DNA of 24,744 nucleotides from assembly GCA_036558305.1 (NCBI GenBank), contig DATBFX010000356.1:1-24744 (forward strand). Reading direction: 5' to 3'. The DNA is from DATBFX01 sp036558305. Its GTDB lineage: Bacteria; Chloroflexota; Chloroflexia; Thermomicrobiales; UBA6265. The notes below the pieces were generated by a model. That model was not told the DNA's origin, searched no databases, and was given only the letters and a program-made list of their open reading frames with translations. Both the position numbers and the translations under genes were made by a program. Shown one piece after another: positions 6,504-14,231 of this stretch (the stretch's first letter is position 1; every line of letters starts with the position of its first letter).

Positions 6504-8981
6504 ATGGGGAACTCGCCGCAACCGGACCACGTTCGGGTCGCAGCGACCGCGCTGACGCTGCTCAGCGGGCGGCAGGACATAGCCCCGTTGCCGATCCCGC
6601 TGACTTCGCTGATCGGCAGGGAGCACGAGGTCGAACTCGCGCTGGCGCTGCTTCGTCGCGACGAGGTGCGGCTGCTGACGCTGACCGGTCCGGGTGGGAT
6701 CGGCAAATCCCGGCTCGCCGTGCAGGTGGCCGCCGATCTGGCCGACGAGTTCGCCGACGGTATCCGCTTCGTTCCCTTGGCGGCGGTGCCGGAGGCGACG
6801 CTGGTGGCGCCGGCCGTCGCGCGGGCGCTCGGCATTGGGGAGACCGGGAACGCGGCGCGGGAAGCGGCCCTGGTCTCGGCCCTCCGCCACGCGGCAACGT
6901 TGCTCGTGCTCGACAATTTCGAGCACGTGCTCGCCGCCGCCCTGCTCGTGACTCATCTGCTCGCATCCTGCGCTCGACTGAAGATGCTGGTGACGAGCCG
7001 GGAGCGCCTGCGGGTGGCGGGAGAGCACGTCTTTCCGGTTCCGCCACTGGCTTTGCCCGATCCCGTCGCCCTGCCGGCGGACGAGCACCTGGCCCAAGCC
7101 GCGGCGGTGCAGCTCTTTGTGGAGCGGGCGCGGGCGACCGCTCCATCCTTCGCCGTCACGGCGACCACCGCGCCGCTGGTGGACGACATCTGCCGCTGCC
7201 TGGATGGGTTGCCGCTGGCCATCGAGCTCGCGGCGGCCCGGGTCAATCACCTGCCGCTGCCGGTCCTGCAGGAGCGCCTGGCGCGGCGACTACCGTTGCT
7301 GACGGGCGGCGCGCGCGATGGCCCGGCGCGGTTGCAGACGATGCGGGACGCGATCGCTTGGAGCTTCGACCTGCTCTCCGGCGAAGAGCAGGCGCTCTTC
7401 CGCCGCCTCGCCGTCTTCGCCGGCGGCTTCACGCTGGAAGCGGCCGAAGCCGTCTGCGAGGGAACAGGGAACGGGGAACAGGGAACAGGAGAAGACGGTC
7501 GTGCTCCTGTTCCCCGTTCCCTGACGCCTGTTCCCTCGTCCGTCCTCGACGGGCTCGCCTCCCTCGTCGACAAGAGTCTGGTGTGGTACGAGCCGGAGGG
7601 GGGAAGCGGGCCGCGCTACGGGATGCTGGAGACGATCCGCGAGTTCGCGCTTGAGCAGTTGGCGACGAGCGGCGACGAGGTGCGGACCCGGCGGCTGCAC
7701 GCCGGATGGTGCCTGGCGCTGGCGGAGGGGGCCAGGAGCCGGTTCTACACCGCGGCCGAGCCGGCCTGGATGGACCGCCTGTCGGCAGAGTACGCGAACC
7801 TGCGGGCGGCGCTGGAGTGGTTCGTCGACCGGGGGGAGACGGAATCAGGGTTGCGCTTGGCGGCACCACTGGCCTGGTTCTGGCACAGCCGCGGCCCGGC
7901 GCGCGACGGTTACGACTGGTTGGCGCGGCTCCTGCAGAGCGCGGATGTCGAACCGGCGGTTCGCGCCGACGCCTTGAGTGGGGCGGGGTTGCTCGCCTGG
8001 ACCGTCGGCGACTACGCGACGGCCGCGGCGTTCCTCGACGATGCCCTCGCGCTCCTGCGAGCGATCGGACATCGCTCGGGTCTGATCCGGGCCATGAACT
8101 TTGCGTCCTTGGTCGCGGATGCGCAGGGGGAGTTGGCGCGGGCCACGGACCTCGCCGTGGAGGCGCTGGCGCTCGCTCGCGCCGACGGCGACGATGTCTG
8201 GATCGCCCTGTCGGCGGGCTCGCTCGCCCACTACCTGACACACGGCGGCGAGGCCGCGCGGGCGATCCCGCTGGCCGAAGAAGGGCTCGCCCTGCATCGG
8301 GCGATCGGGTACGAGCGAGGCATGGGCTGGGCCCTGGAGGCGCTCGCGAAGGCGGCGATGCGCCGGGGTGACCCCGGCGCGGCCGCGACGCACTATCGGG
8401 AGGCGTTGGCGCTCGCCTGGAAGTATCGGAGCCTCAGCACAGTCGCCCACACGCTCCCCAGGCTGGCCGAGGCGCTGGCGAGCGTCGGGGGTCCGGCGAC
8501 GGCGGCGCGTTTGTTGGGGACGGCGGCGGCTCTGCGCGAAGCGATCGGCGCCTCGGCCGAGCACGACGCCGTCTCCGGGCTGACGCGCGAGGTCGGCGAG
8601 GTACGGGCCGTCTTGGGCGAGGAGGCATTCGCGAGCGCCTGGGCAGCCGGGCGGGCGTTGCCCCTCGAGCAGGCCCTCGCCGAGGCGGTGGCGTCCGCCG
8701 GCGAAGCCGCACCGCCCGGCGAAGCCCGGGCCGCGCGCCCCGTCGCGTCGGGCAGCCGCCTGACGCCGCGGGAACTGGAGATCGCTCGCCTGCTCGTCGC
8801 CGGGTACACCGACCGCGCGATCGGTGAGCGGCTCTTCATCGGGACGCGCACCGCCGAGCGCCACATGGCACGGCTCTTCGCCAAGCTCGGCGTCCACAAC
8901 CGTGCCGCGGCGGTCGCGACCCTCCTCGCCGCGGGGATCGTGGATGTTCCGCCGCGCGCGACCGGCTCCGACCGGGACTAA
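6504..8981 (+). CDS. AAA/NB-ARC-type ATPase with TPR-like region and C-terminal LuxR HTH
   Basis: The 825-residue protein combines a STAND-type NTPase with a transcriptional output domain. The P-loop is GPGGIGKS (62-69), Walker B is LLVLDNFE (133-140), and VTSRERLRV (163-171) is the sensor-like motif of the COG3903 predicted-ATPase group. A winged-helix region ends in LASLVDKSLV. A long alpha-helical, TPR-like Ala/Leu-rich stretch follows, and the last 60 or so residues form a GerE/LuxR helix-turn-helix (LTPRELEIARLLVAGYTD, GTRTAERHM). In the family, ligand or partner binding drives ATP-dependent activation of transcription. Residues 319-345 are encoded by a hairpin of 7-base repeats, absent from what the family usually has there. 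No Shine-Dalgarno is seen at the ATG. The gene is divergent from the aminotransferase, which may be a target. Confidence 0.9.
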   Translation: MGNSPQPDHVRVAATALTLLSGRQDIAPLPIPLTSLIGREHEVELALALLRRDEVRLLTLTGPGGIGKSRLAVQVAADLADEFADGIRFVPLAAVPEATLVAPAVARALGIGETGNAAREAALVSALRHAATLLVLDNFEHVLAAALLVTHLLASCARLKMLVTSRERLRVAGEHVFPVPPLALPDPVALPADEHLAQAAAVQLFVERARATAPSFAVTATTAPLVDDICRCLDGLPLAIELAAARVNHLPLPVLQERLARRLPLLTGGARDGPARLQTMRDAIAWSFDLLSGEEQALFRRLAVFAGGFTLEAAEAVCEGTGNGEQGTGEDGRAPVPRSLTPVPSSVLDGLASLVDKSLVWYEPEGGSGPRYGMLETIREFALEQLATSGDEVRTRRLHAGWCLALAEGARSRFYTAAEPAWMDRLSAEYANLRAALEWFVDRGETESGLRLAAPLAWFWHSRGPARDGYDWLARLLQSADVEPAVRADALSGAGLLAWTVGDYATAAAFLDDALALLRAIGHRSGLIRAMNFASLVADAQGELARATDLAVEALALARADGDDVWIALSAGSLAHYLTHGGEAARAIPLAEEGLALHRAIGYERGMGWALEALAKAAMRRGDPGAAATHYREALALAWKYRSLSTVAHTLPRLAEALASVGGPATAARLLGTAAALREAIGASAEHDAVSGLTREVGEVRAVLGEEAFASAWAAGRALPLEQALAEAVASAGEAAPPGEARAARPVASGSRLTPRELEIARLLVAGYTDRAIGERLFIGTRTAERHMARLFAKLGVHNRAAAVATLLAAGIVDVPPRATGSDRD
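7458..7537. repeat. Inverted pair of 7-base repeats inside a coding region
   Basis: The left arm (7458-7491) is GA, then GGGAACA GGGAACG GGGAACA GGGAACA, then GGAG. The right arm (7504-7537) contains TGTTCCC CGTTCCC TGACGCC TGTTCCC. The arms are both 34 bases and complementary at 29 of 34 positions around a 12-base loop. The block lies inside the NTPase/LuxR gene, between its winged-helix segments, and leaves the reading frame open, encoding a Gly/Thr/Glu- and Pro/Ser-rich insert. Confidence 0.9.
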
Positions 8982-9004
8982 CGCCTCTCATCCGACGGCA
9001 GCAC

Positions 9005-9060
9005 GTACGCAACTGGTTGCGGCGCCGAATGGTGTACCACGGCGGTGGACTTTTGCGTAC
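9005..9060. other. Inverted repeat downstream of the LuxR-type gene
   Basis: GTACGCAA (9005-9012) and TTGCGTAC (9053-9060) are perfect complements 40 bases apart. The left arm overlaps a second small palindrome, GCAAC-TG-GTTGC (9009-9020). It lies in the 190-base gap before the broken Tat-signal gene and could be a protein-binding site or a terminator. Confidence 0.3.
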
Positions 9061-9171
9061 TCCTACGGATTGGCGGGTTCGCGTCCGCGGGCTAGGATGG
9101 GCGGCGGCCCGGTTCGCGCCCGGTGATGTCCGGTCGTCCCGGCGCCCCGGCCACGAGGAGGATGCGCCGCG

Positions 9172-9486
9172 ATGGACGACGCATAGTTCGACGTGCTGAC
9201 ACGGCTCTTCGCCGGCTGCCTCTCCCGCCGGGCCATGGCACGGGGCGGGGTCGGCCTCGCCGCCGGCGCGCTGGCTGCCACCGGCCTGGCCGCGTCGACC
9301 CGGGCCGGGGCCACCTCCCAGGATGCCGCCATCGATGCGCCCGCGGCCGGCGACGGCCCAACCATGCTCTTCCTCCAGGCCTTCCTAGCGGGCAGCTTCG
9401 CCCCCAAGGAGGGGTCCGAGGGGCGCTACACCCTGACCCTGGAGCAGGGCCTCGGCTACACCGTCTTCTTCTCCGACCAGCATTGA
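9172..9486 (+). pseudogene. Tat-signal protein gene with amber codon at position 5
   Basis: A strong Shine-Dalgarno (GAGGAGG, 9155-9161) precedes ATG 9172, which reads M-D-D-A, then TAG at 9184, then F-D-V-L-T-R. The conserved opening MD-x-x-x-FD-x-LTR of this genome's Tat proteins is therefore interrupted exactly at one codon, probably by CAG to TAG. After it the frame continues 97 codons through SRRAMARGGVGLAAGALAA (twin-arginine signal) and a tail that includes LTLEQGLGYTVFFSD. A GTG at 9193 could restart translation and still include the SRR signal, but has no ribosome site of its own. The tail stops at FSDQH; from memory, related proteins continue past this point, so the 3' end may be cut too. 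It lies 15 bases before the NTF2-like gene. Confidence 0.6.
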
Positions 9487-9501
9487 CCAGGAGCGCGAGC
9501 G

Positions 9502-10077
9502 ATGTCGGCGAACCAGGCAACCGACCGCACCGCCACCCAACAGGCGATGGCCGCCGTTTGGGAAGCGCACATGAAGGGCGAGTTCGGCACCCAGAGCGTC
9601 GAGGAGACGCTGGCGACGATGACCGAGGATGCCCACGTCAACCACGTCCCGGTCCTCACCGGCGGCGTCGGGCGGGCCGCGTGCGGGGAGTTCTACGGCC
9701 GCTCCTTCATCCCCCACATCCCCCCCGACTTCGCCATCGAGCCGGTCTCCCGGACGATCGGCGACGAGCGGTTGGTCGACGAGTTCGTCGTGCGCTTCAC
9801 CCACTCGATCCCGATGGACTGGATCCTGCCGGGCATCGCCCCGACCGGCAAGCGGGTCGAGGTCCCCACCGTCGCCATCATCCACATCCGCGACGGCAAG
9901 GTGGCCTCCGAGCACATCTACTGGGATCAGGCGACGGTCCTGGTCCAGGTGGGACTGCTCGACCGCGCATCGCTGCCGGTGGCCGGCGCCGAGAGCGCCC
10001 GCAAGGTACTCGACCCGGCGTCGGTGCCGTCGAACGAGCTGATTGTCAGGTCCGCTTCACGCCCATCGCAACAATGA
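9502..10077 (+). CDS. NTF2-like/SnoaL-type protein
   Basis: The 191-residue protein reads as a cone-shaped NTF2-like fold. An N-terminal helix (TATQQAMAAVWEAHMKGEF) is followed by HVNHVPVLTGGVGRAACGEFY, then strands RLVDEFVVRFTH, EVPTVAIIHIRDGKVASEHI and YWDQATVLVQVGLL. The YWDQA ending resembles NTF2 proteins associated with dienelactone hydrolases and ester cyclases. Enzymatic activity cannot be assigned. The ATG follows CCAGGAG. It may be co-transcribed with the broken Tat gene just upstream. The last 15 residues look disordered. Confidence 0.75.
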   Translation: MSANQATDRTATQQAMAAVWEAHMKGEFGTQSVEETLATMTEDAHVNHVPVLTGGVGRAACGEFYGRSFIPHIPPDFAIEPVSRTIGDERLVDEFVVRFTHSIPMDWILPGIAPTGKRVEVPTVAIIHIRDGKVASEHIYWDQATVLVQVGLLDRASLPVAGAESARKVLDPASVPSNELIVRSASRPSQQ

Positions 10078-10144
10078 CGGCCGGCGAGGCAGGCGAAGGT
10101 ACGCTCGACCACCTACCGCCGGGGCAGCAGCACGGAGGTGCTCC

Positions 10145-11728
10145 ATGGACGGTTCCAGGTTCGACGCCCTGACCCGCTTTGTTGCCACCCCGCGCACCCG
10201 ACGCCAGGTGGTCAAAGCCCTCGGTGGCAGCCTCGTGGCCGCCCTCGGTGGGCTAACGAGAACTGGCTACGCCACGGCTGCGGCCTGCCCCAGCGGCGTG
10301 ACCTGCCGCAATCGGTGCTGCCCGGATGCGGGCGACATCTGCCTCCGCGGCCGGTGCACGAGTTGCCCCAGCGGTGTGATTTGTCACGATCGGTGCTGCC
10401 CGGACGCGGGCGATCTCTGCCTGCGCGGCCGGTGCACGAGTTGTCCCAGCGGGGTGATCTGCAACGACCGGTGCTGCCCGGTGGGGAAGATCTGCCGGAA
10501 CGGCCGCTGCGCGGCTGGGGAGGGGGAGCCCGCCCCGTGCCAGCCGCTGGGTGCCGGCTGCACCGTCGCGGGCGACTGCTGCAGTAAGGTGTGCGCCAAC
10601 GGGACGTGTGCGGCGGCCTGCACGCCGACCACCTGCCAGGCCGAGGGAGCGCTCTGCGGCACCATTGCCGACGGCTGCGGCGGCACCCTCGAGTGCGGCG
10701 CCTGCGACGCCAGCCGCTGCCAGACCTGCGATCAAAATCTCTGCCTCTCGACCTGCTCCGCCGGCCAGGTCTGTTTCAAGGGGGCGTGCTGTCCCGAGGC
10801 CAGCTTCTGCGGCACCGCCTGCTGCCTCCCCACGTGCCAATACTGCGCCACCAGCGGCACGTGCGTCACGCTCTGCCCCGACGGCTTTGCCTGCTACCAG
10901 GAGAACTGCTGCGAGCTGGCCACGTGCCCGGCCGGCGCGTGTGGCGCGATCCCCGACGGCTGCGGCGGCACGCTCGACTGCGGTTGCCCGGACGGCCAGG
11001 TCTGCCACGAGGGGAGCTGCTGCATCCCGGACAACTCGGGGCGGTGCTGCACCCCGGACACCTGCCCGCCGGAAGCCTGCGGTCGCCTCCCCGACGGCTG
11101 CGGCGGCACCATCGACTGCGGCGGCTGCTCCGGGGACGAGGTCTGCTTTGGGGGGGTGTGCTGTCTCCCCGCCTGCGGGGGGCAGCCGCCGTGCAGCGAC
11201 GACACGTGCGGCGGGATCTGCCCTTGCCCCGCCGGCCAGGTCTGCGTCGACGGATTCTTCGGAGACGACGGATCGTGTTGCCACACCGCCAACGTCTGCG
11301 GCAGCACCTGCTGCACCGCCGCCAAGTGCCAAACGTGCGACGCCGCGTCCGGCACCTGCGCCTCGACCTGCGGGCCCGGGCAGGTCTGCCGGCAAGGGAG
11401 CTGCTGCACCCTGACCACGTGCGCGGCGCAGGGCGTCGCGTGCGGCGCGTTCCCCGACGGCTGCGGCGGCACGCTCGACTGCGGCACCTGTGCCAGCGGG
11501 TACCTGTGCGTCAACTACGGGTGCTTCAAGACCAGCGCGCCGGACTGTTCGCAGTGTCCGCACTTCGGCTGCGTCTGCCCAAACCAGATCGAGGGCACCA
11601 CCCACCACCTCTGCCTGGGCGATGACAGCGCCGAGATCCCTTGCCCTGGAGGCAACGCGGACTGCCCACGCGGGGAGGTGTGCGACCCGTTCGCGTCCCC
11701 GCATCCAGTATGTGCGCCACCGTGCTAG
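10145..11728 (+). CDS. Tat-exported cysteine-rich repeat protein
   Basis: The 527-residue protein starts MDGSRFDALTRFVATPRTRR, then a hydrophobic signal core and A-x-A-type cleavage region, so export by Tat is likely. The mature part is Cys-rich throughout. Three units of the form CPSGV-x-C-x-x-RCCP (about 44-120) open it. Four copies of a second unit, PDGCGGT[LI][DE]CG with an upstream TC and downstream C-x-G-x-VC, are spread over the rest. The ATG was chosen over an upstream in-frame start because it has GGAGG six bases before it and matches the N-terminus of the 2044-3312 gene. A surface or secreted disulfide-rich protein is inferred; the function is unknown. Confidence 0.8.
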   Translation: MDGSRFDALTRFVATPRTRRQVVKALGGSLVAALGGLTRTGYATAAACPSGVTCRNRCCPDAGDICLRGRCTSCPSGVICHDRCCPDAGDLCLRGRCTSCPSGVICNDRCCPVGKICRNGRCAAGEGEPAPCQPLGAGCTVAGDCCSKVCANGTCAAACTPTTCQAEGALCGTIADGCGGTLECGACDASRCQTCDQNLCLSTCSAGQVCFKGACCPEASFCGTACCLPTCQYCATSGTCVTLCPDGFACYQENCCELATCPAGACGAIPDGCGGTLDCGCPDGQVCHEGSCCIPDNSGRCCTPDTCPPEACGRLPDGCGGTIDCGGCSGDEVCFGGVCCLPACGGQPPCSDDTCGGICPCPAGQVCVDGFFGDDGSCCHTANVCGSTCCTAAKCQTCDAASGTCASTCGPGQVCRQGSCCTLTTCAAQGVACGAFPDGCGGTLDCGTCASGYLCVNYGCFKTSAPDCSQCPHFGCVCPNQIEGTTHHLCLGDDSAEIPCPGGNADCPRGEVCDPFASPHPVCAPPC

Positions 11729-12066
11729 AAGCGCGGCCGAAAACCTACCCGCGGGCGGCGACCACTGGATGGTTCAGCAGCGGCCCCTTCGTCTTGCTTC
11801 GGCAGCCTCGACACCGGGACGAGCTGCGGCACGGTGACGGGTGGCTGCTAGGACCGCCCGCACGACGGAGCCATCGGCGCCGGCGGCGCCCTTTCCCGCG
11901 TCAGCGGTACTGCTGGGCGTCATCGTCGGGCGCGGGCCGGTCGAACCCTCCTGTCCCACGGGTGCCTCCTCGGATGGCGCATACTCTCCGCGCTGCCGGC
12001 CGGTCAGCGCATGTTGCCCATACGGTGGCTCGCTGCCGGAATGGCAAAGACGCGCGGAGGGACGAG
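11729..12066. other. Intergenic region with in-frame readthrough tail
   Basis: No independent gene was found in these 338 bases. Directly after the TAG stop of the cysteine-rich gene, the same frame stays open for 40 codons to a second TAG at 11849-11851. Its end, SSCFGSLDTGTSCGTVTGGC, is cysteine-containing and resembles the upstream protein. This may be an eroded or readthrough C-terminus. The right part holds the SDR gene's leader with GGAGG at 12056-12060. Confidence 0.45.
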
Positions 12067-12849
12067 GTGCAACGGTTTACGGGACGGGTCGCGCTCGTGA
12101 CCGGAGGGGGCCACGGGATCGGGCGGGCGACGGTCGCCCGCCTGGCTCACGAGGGTGCCGCGGTGACGGTCGCGGACCTCGATGCCGAGGCGGCCAAACG
12201 CGTCGCTCAGGAGGTGATCGGCGCCGGCGGAGCGGCGATGGCCGAGCGGTGCGACGTGACCGACCGGGCGTCGGTGGAGGCGGCGGTCGCCGCGCACCTC
12301 GCGCGGTTTGGCGGTCTCGACGTGCTGGTCAACACGGCCGGCGGCGACGGGCCGAATCCCCCGTTTCTCGAAGAGGACGACGGGCACTGGGAACGGCTGA
12401 TCGATCTGAATCTGACGAGCGTGATGCGGTGCGTCAGGGCGGCCCTGCCGCACCTGCTGGCGGCGTCGTCCGGTGGCAGCGTGGTGACGATCGGTTCGGT
12501 CAACGGATTGGCCGCCTTCAGCGGCTTTCCGTATTCGGCGGCGAAGGCGGGTTTGGTGAGTCTGACGAGGAACCTGGCGGCCGAGTACGGGCGGCAGGGG
12601 GTGAGGTTCAATCTGGTCGCGCCGGCCACCATCCGCACGCGCGTCTGGGACGACCAACCGGGGGCGCTCGAACGGCTGAAGACGCTCTACCCGCTCGGGC
12701 GGGTGGGGGAACCGGAGGACATCGCGGCGGCGGTCGCCTTCCTGGCCTCGGACGATGCGGCCTGGATCACCGGGGTCACGCTACCGGTCGACGGCGGCAT
12801 CCTGACCGGACCCCGGGCCATTCTTCCCGAGCCGGGAAACGAGACCTGA
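12067..12849 (+). CDS. SDR-family NAD(P)-dependent oxidoreductase
   Basis: The 260-residue protein is a classical short-chain dehydrogenase. The cofactor motif is TGGGHGIG (12-19), the acidic D37 after the second strand (VADLDA) is compatible with NAD preference, and NTAG (89-92) follows. The catalytic tetrad is N115, S144, Y156 and K160 (YSAAK). PVDGG near the end is the usual C-terminal signature. Family members include FabG-like ketoacyl reductases and sugar or alcohol dehydrogenases; the substrate is unknown. The GTG start at 12067 lies six bases after GGAGG, and no in-frame ATG with a ribosome site exists upstream. The frame is open far to the left, but that part is non-coding. Confidence 0.92.
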   Translation: MQRFTGRVALVTGGGHGIGRATVARLAHEGAAVTVADLDAEAAKRVAQEVIGAGGAAMAERCDVTDRASVEAAVAAHLARFGGLDVLVNTAGGDGPNPPFLEEDDGHWERLIDLNLTSVMRCVRAALPHLLAASSGGSVVTIGSVNGLAAFSGFPYSAAKAGLVSLTRNLAAEYGRQGVRFNLVAPATIRTRVWDDQPGALERLKTLYPLGRVGEPEDIAAAVAFLASDDAAWITGVTLPVDGGILTGPRAILPEPGNET

Positions 12850-12915
12850 ACCGGGCTTGACCGGTTTCATCCTCACGGGGATGCCTGGCCGCCGCACGTG
12901 AAGGCGCGGCGGAGT

Positions 12916-13434
12916 TCAGCTTGCGGACGGCGGCGCCTTCGGCGTCATCCGCCCGGTGGCGAGGGCGTATTCCCAGGCCGAGAATTCGGGGACCTCGTAT
13001 CCCAACGCGCCGAGGATCGTGCAGACGTGGGCGCGGTGCTCGTTGGCGTGGTGGAACGCCTGGGCGAGGAAGATGCCGGCAGCGACGGCGAAGACTTCGC
13101 CCTCGTCGCCACGGGCCTCGCCCAGCCGATCGTCGTCCCAGTCGCCCGCGAGGAACTGCTCCAGGGCGGTGGCCAGGGCGGAGGCGCGCTCGGCCAGGAC
13201 GTCGAGACCGACCGCGGAGTCCTCGCGCCAGAGGAGCGCGGGCTGGTAGCCCGCGAGGCGGTAGACGTACGACGACTCCGAGGCGACGATGTGTCGCAGG
13301 GTCTCGATGATCGTGCCGAAGGTGCCCGGCACCGTGGCGTCCAAAGTCGCCTCGTCGAGTCCCTGGCAACGCGCCAGGAGTTGGGCCGTTGCCCAGGCGT
13401 TGTGGCCGGCGAGGTCGTGCAATCCGGGTCCCAT
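12916..13434 (-). CDS. DinB-family protein
   Basis: The 172-residue, all-helical protein has the DinB/YfiT arrangement of metal-ligand histidines. HNAWA at 11-15 opens the first helix, H48 lies in TLRHIVASE, and HHANEHRAH (128-136) closes the site. Such proteins bind a divalent metal; many act as thiol-dependent (e.g. bacillithiol) transferases or are damage-induced with unknown role. The ATG at 13434 is preceded by GGAGGAG. An upstream in-frame ATG (adding 11 residues) lacks such a site. It converges on the SDR gene. Confidence 0.85.
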   Translation of the reverse strand: MGPGLHDLAGHNAWATAQLLARCQGLDEATLDATVPGTFGTIIETLRHIVASESSYVYRLAGYQPALLWREDSAVGLDVLAERASALATALEQFLAGDWDDDRLGEARGDEGEVFAVAAGIFLAQAFHHANEHRAHVCTILGALGYEVPEFSAWEYALATGRMTPKAPPSAS

Positions 13435-13751
13435 TCCCACTCCTCCGTGCGCAGCCCACGTACGCATTTTGTCCGAACGTCCGGTCCGTGAATAGCTCGT
13501 TTGCCAGAAGACGTCCTACCTGGTTCAGCGTAACCTATCGATGCGCCGGTGTCGGCCTCCGACTCGGTTGCAGAAAACGCGATCGCGTCTTTCCCCTCGC
13601 GCAGGCGCCCCCTCCTGTTGGGGACGGGCCGGTTCCAATCCGGCTAGCGGCGGGGTTTTGGTTTCCTGACTCGCAAAGAGATTCCTTTCAGGACAGGCCC
13701 TTCGACAAGCCTAGGATGACGGGTGGTTGAGGTCGGCGCGGTTGCCTCACG
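13435..13751. other. Intergenic region with an interspersed repeat
   Basis: These 317 bases lie upstream of the DinB gene and downstream of the GNAT gene, both on minus, so they should hold the DinB promoter. No ORF with a ribosome site was found. The only notable content is the interspersed TTCGACAAGC-type element at 13688-13722. Confidence 0.5.
13688..13722. repeat. Interspersed TTCGACAAGC-type repeat
   Basis: The segment contains TCAGGACAGGC, then CCTTCGACAAGC, then CTAGGATGACGG. From memory, close relatives of this string (with CTCAGGATGAC) recur between genes in many unrelated GC-rich bacterial genomes. Only one copy is in this window, so its repeat status rests on recollection. Confidence 0.45.
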
Positions 13752-14231
13752 TCACGCGTCGTCCGGTCGATTTACGGCGATCAGATCCAACCACATGTGT
13801 ATCTCTCCGTCGTGGCGGTCAAATTCGGTGAAGCCGCAGGCGCGGTAGAGGGCGATGGCGTCCCACCAGTCGTCGTTGGTTTCGACGACGACGCGGCGGT
13901 AACCGCGGGCGCGGGCGGCGGCGAGGAGGTGGTTGACGAGGGCGCGGCCGATGCCCCGGCCGCGGTGGGCGCGGTCGACGGACATGCGGACGAGGCGGCC
14001 GGTGCCGGGGGATTCCTCGATCAGGGCGCCGGTGCCGACGAGGGTGCCGTCGCGTTCGGCGAGGACGAAGCGGTGGCCGGGGGCGAGGTAGTGGGTGGCG
14101 ATGTCGTCGAGGTCGGGGTTCATGGTTTCGTCGATGACGCCGAAGTGGTCGCCGAGACCGGCGAGGACGAGGCGGCGGGTGGCGGTCTGGTCGGCCGGAA
14201 CGAAGTCGCGAACGGTGACGGTGGCGCTCAA
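13752..14231 (-). CDS. GNAT-family N-acetyltransferase
   Basis: The 159-residue protein has the GNAT order: an N-terminal VRDFVPADQTATRRLV, the beta4 strand RLVRMSVD, acetyl-CoA motif A RAHRGRGIGRAL (87-98), and motif B ALYRACGFTEFDRH (127-140). It transfers an acetyl group from acetyl-CoA to an unknown amine. Its ATG overlaps the stop of the WYL regulator gene by four bases (ATGA), which implies translational coupling. The acetyltransferase may therefore be produced together with that regulator. Confidence 0.9.
   Translation of the reverse strand: MSATVTVRDFVPADQTATRRLVLAGLGDHFGVIDETMNPDLDDIATHYLAPGHRFVLAERDGTLVGTGALIEESPGTGRLVRMSVDRAHRGRGIGRALVNHLLAAARARGYRRVVVETNDDWWDAIALYRACGFTEFDRHDGEIHMWLDLIAVNRPDDA

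Noticed and set aside
6414..7250. N-terminal extension of the aminotransferase frame to 701 residues
   Set aside because: The extra part is antisense to the NTPase gene. The ATG at 6413 has a strong Shine-Dalgarno and a normal family N-terminus.
10253..11704. Long minus-strand frame opposite the second cysteine-rich gene
   Set aside because: Same cause: antisense Ala/Gly-rich shadow without homology features, while the plus-strand frame has a signal peptide and repeats.
9184..11728. Genome-wide amber recoding
   Set aside because: Several intact genes here (at 5055, 2044, 19536 and 24020) end in TAG at sensible places, so TAG works as a stop.
12868..12883. Stem CATCC/GGATG as terminator between the SDR and DinB genes
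   Set aside because: Only five base pairs and no T-tract; expected by chance in such sequence.
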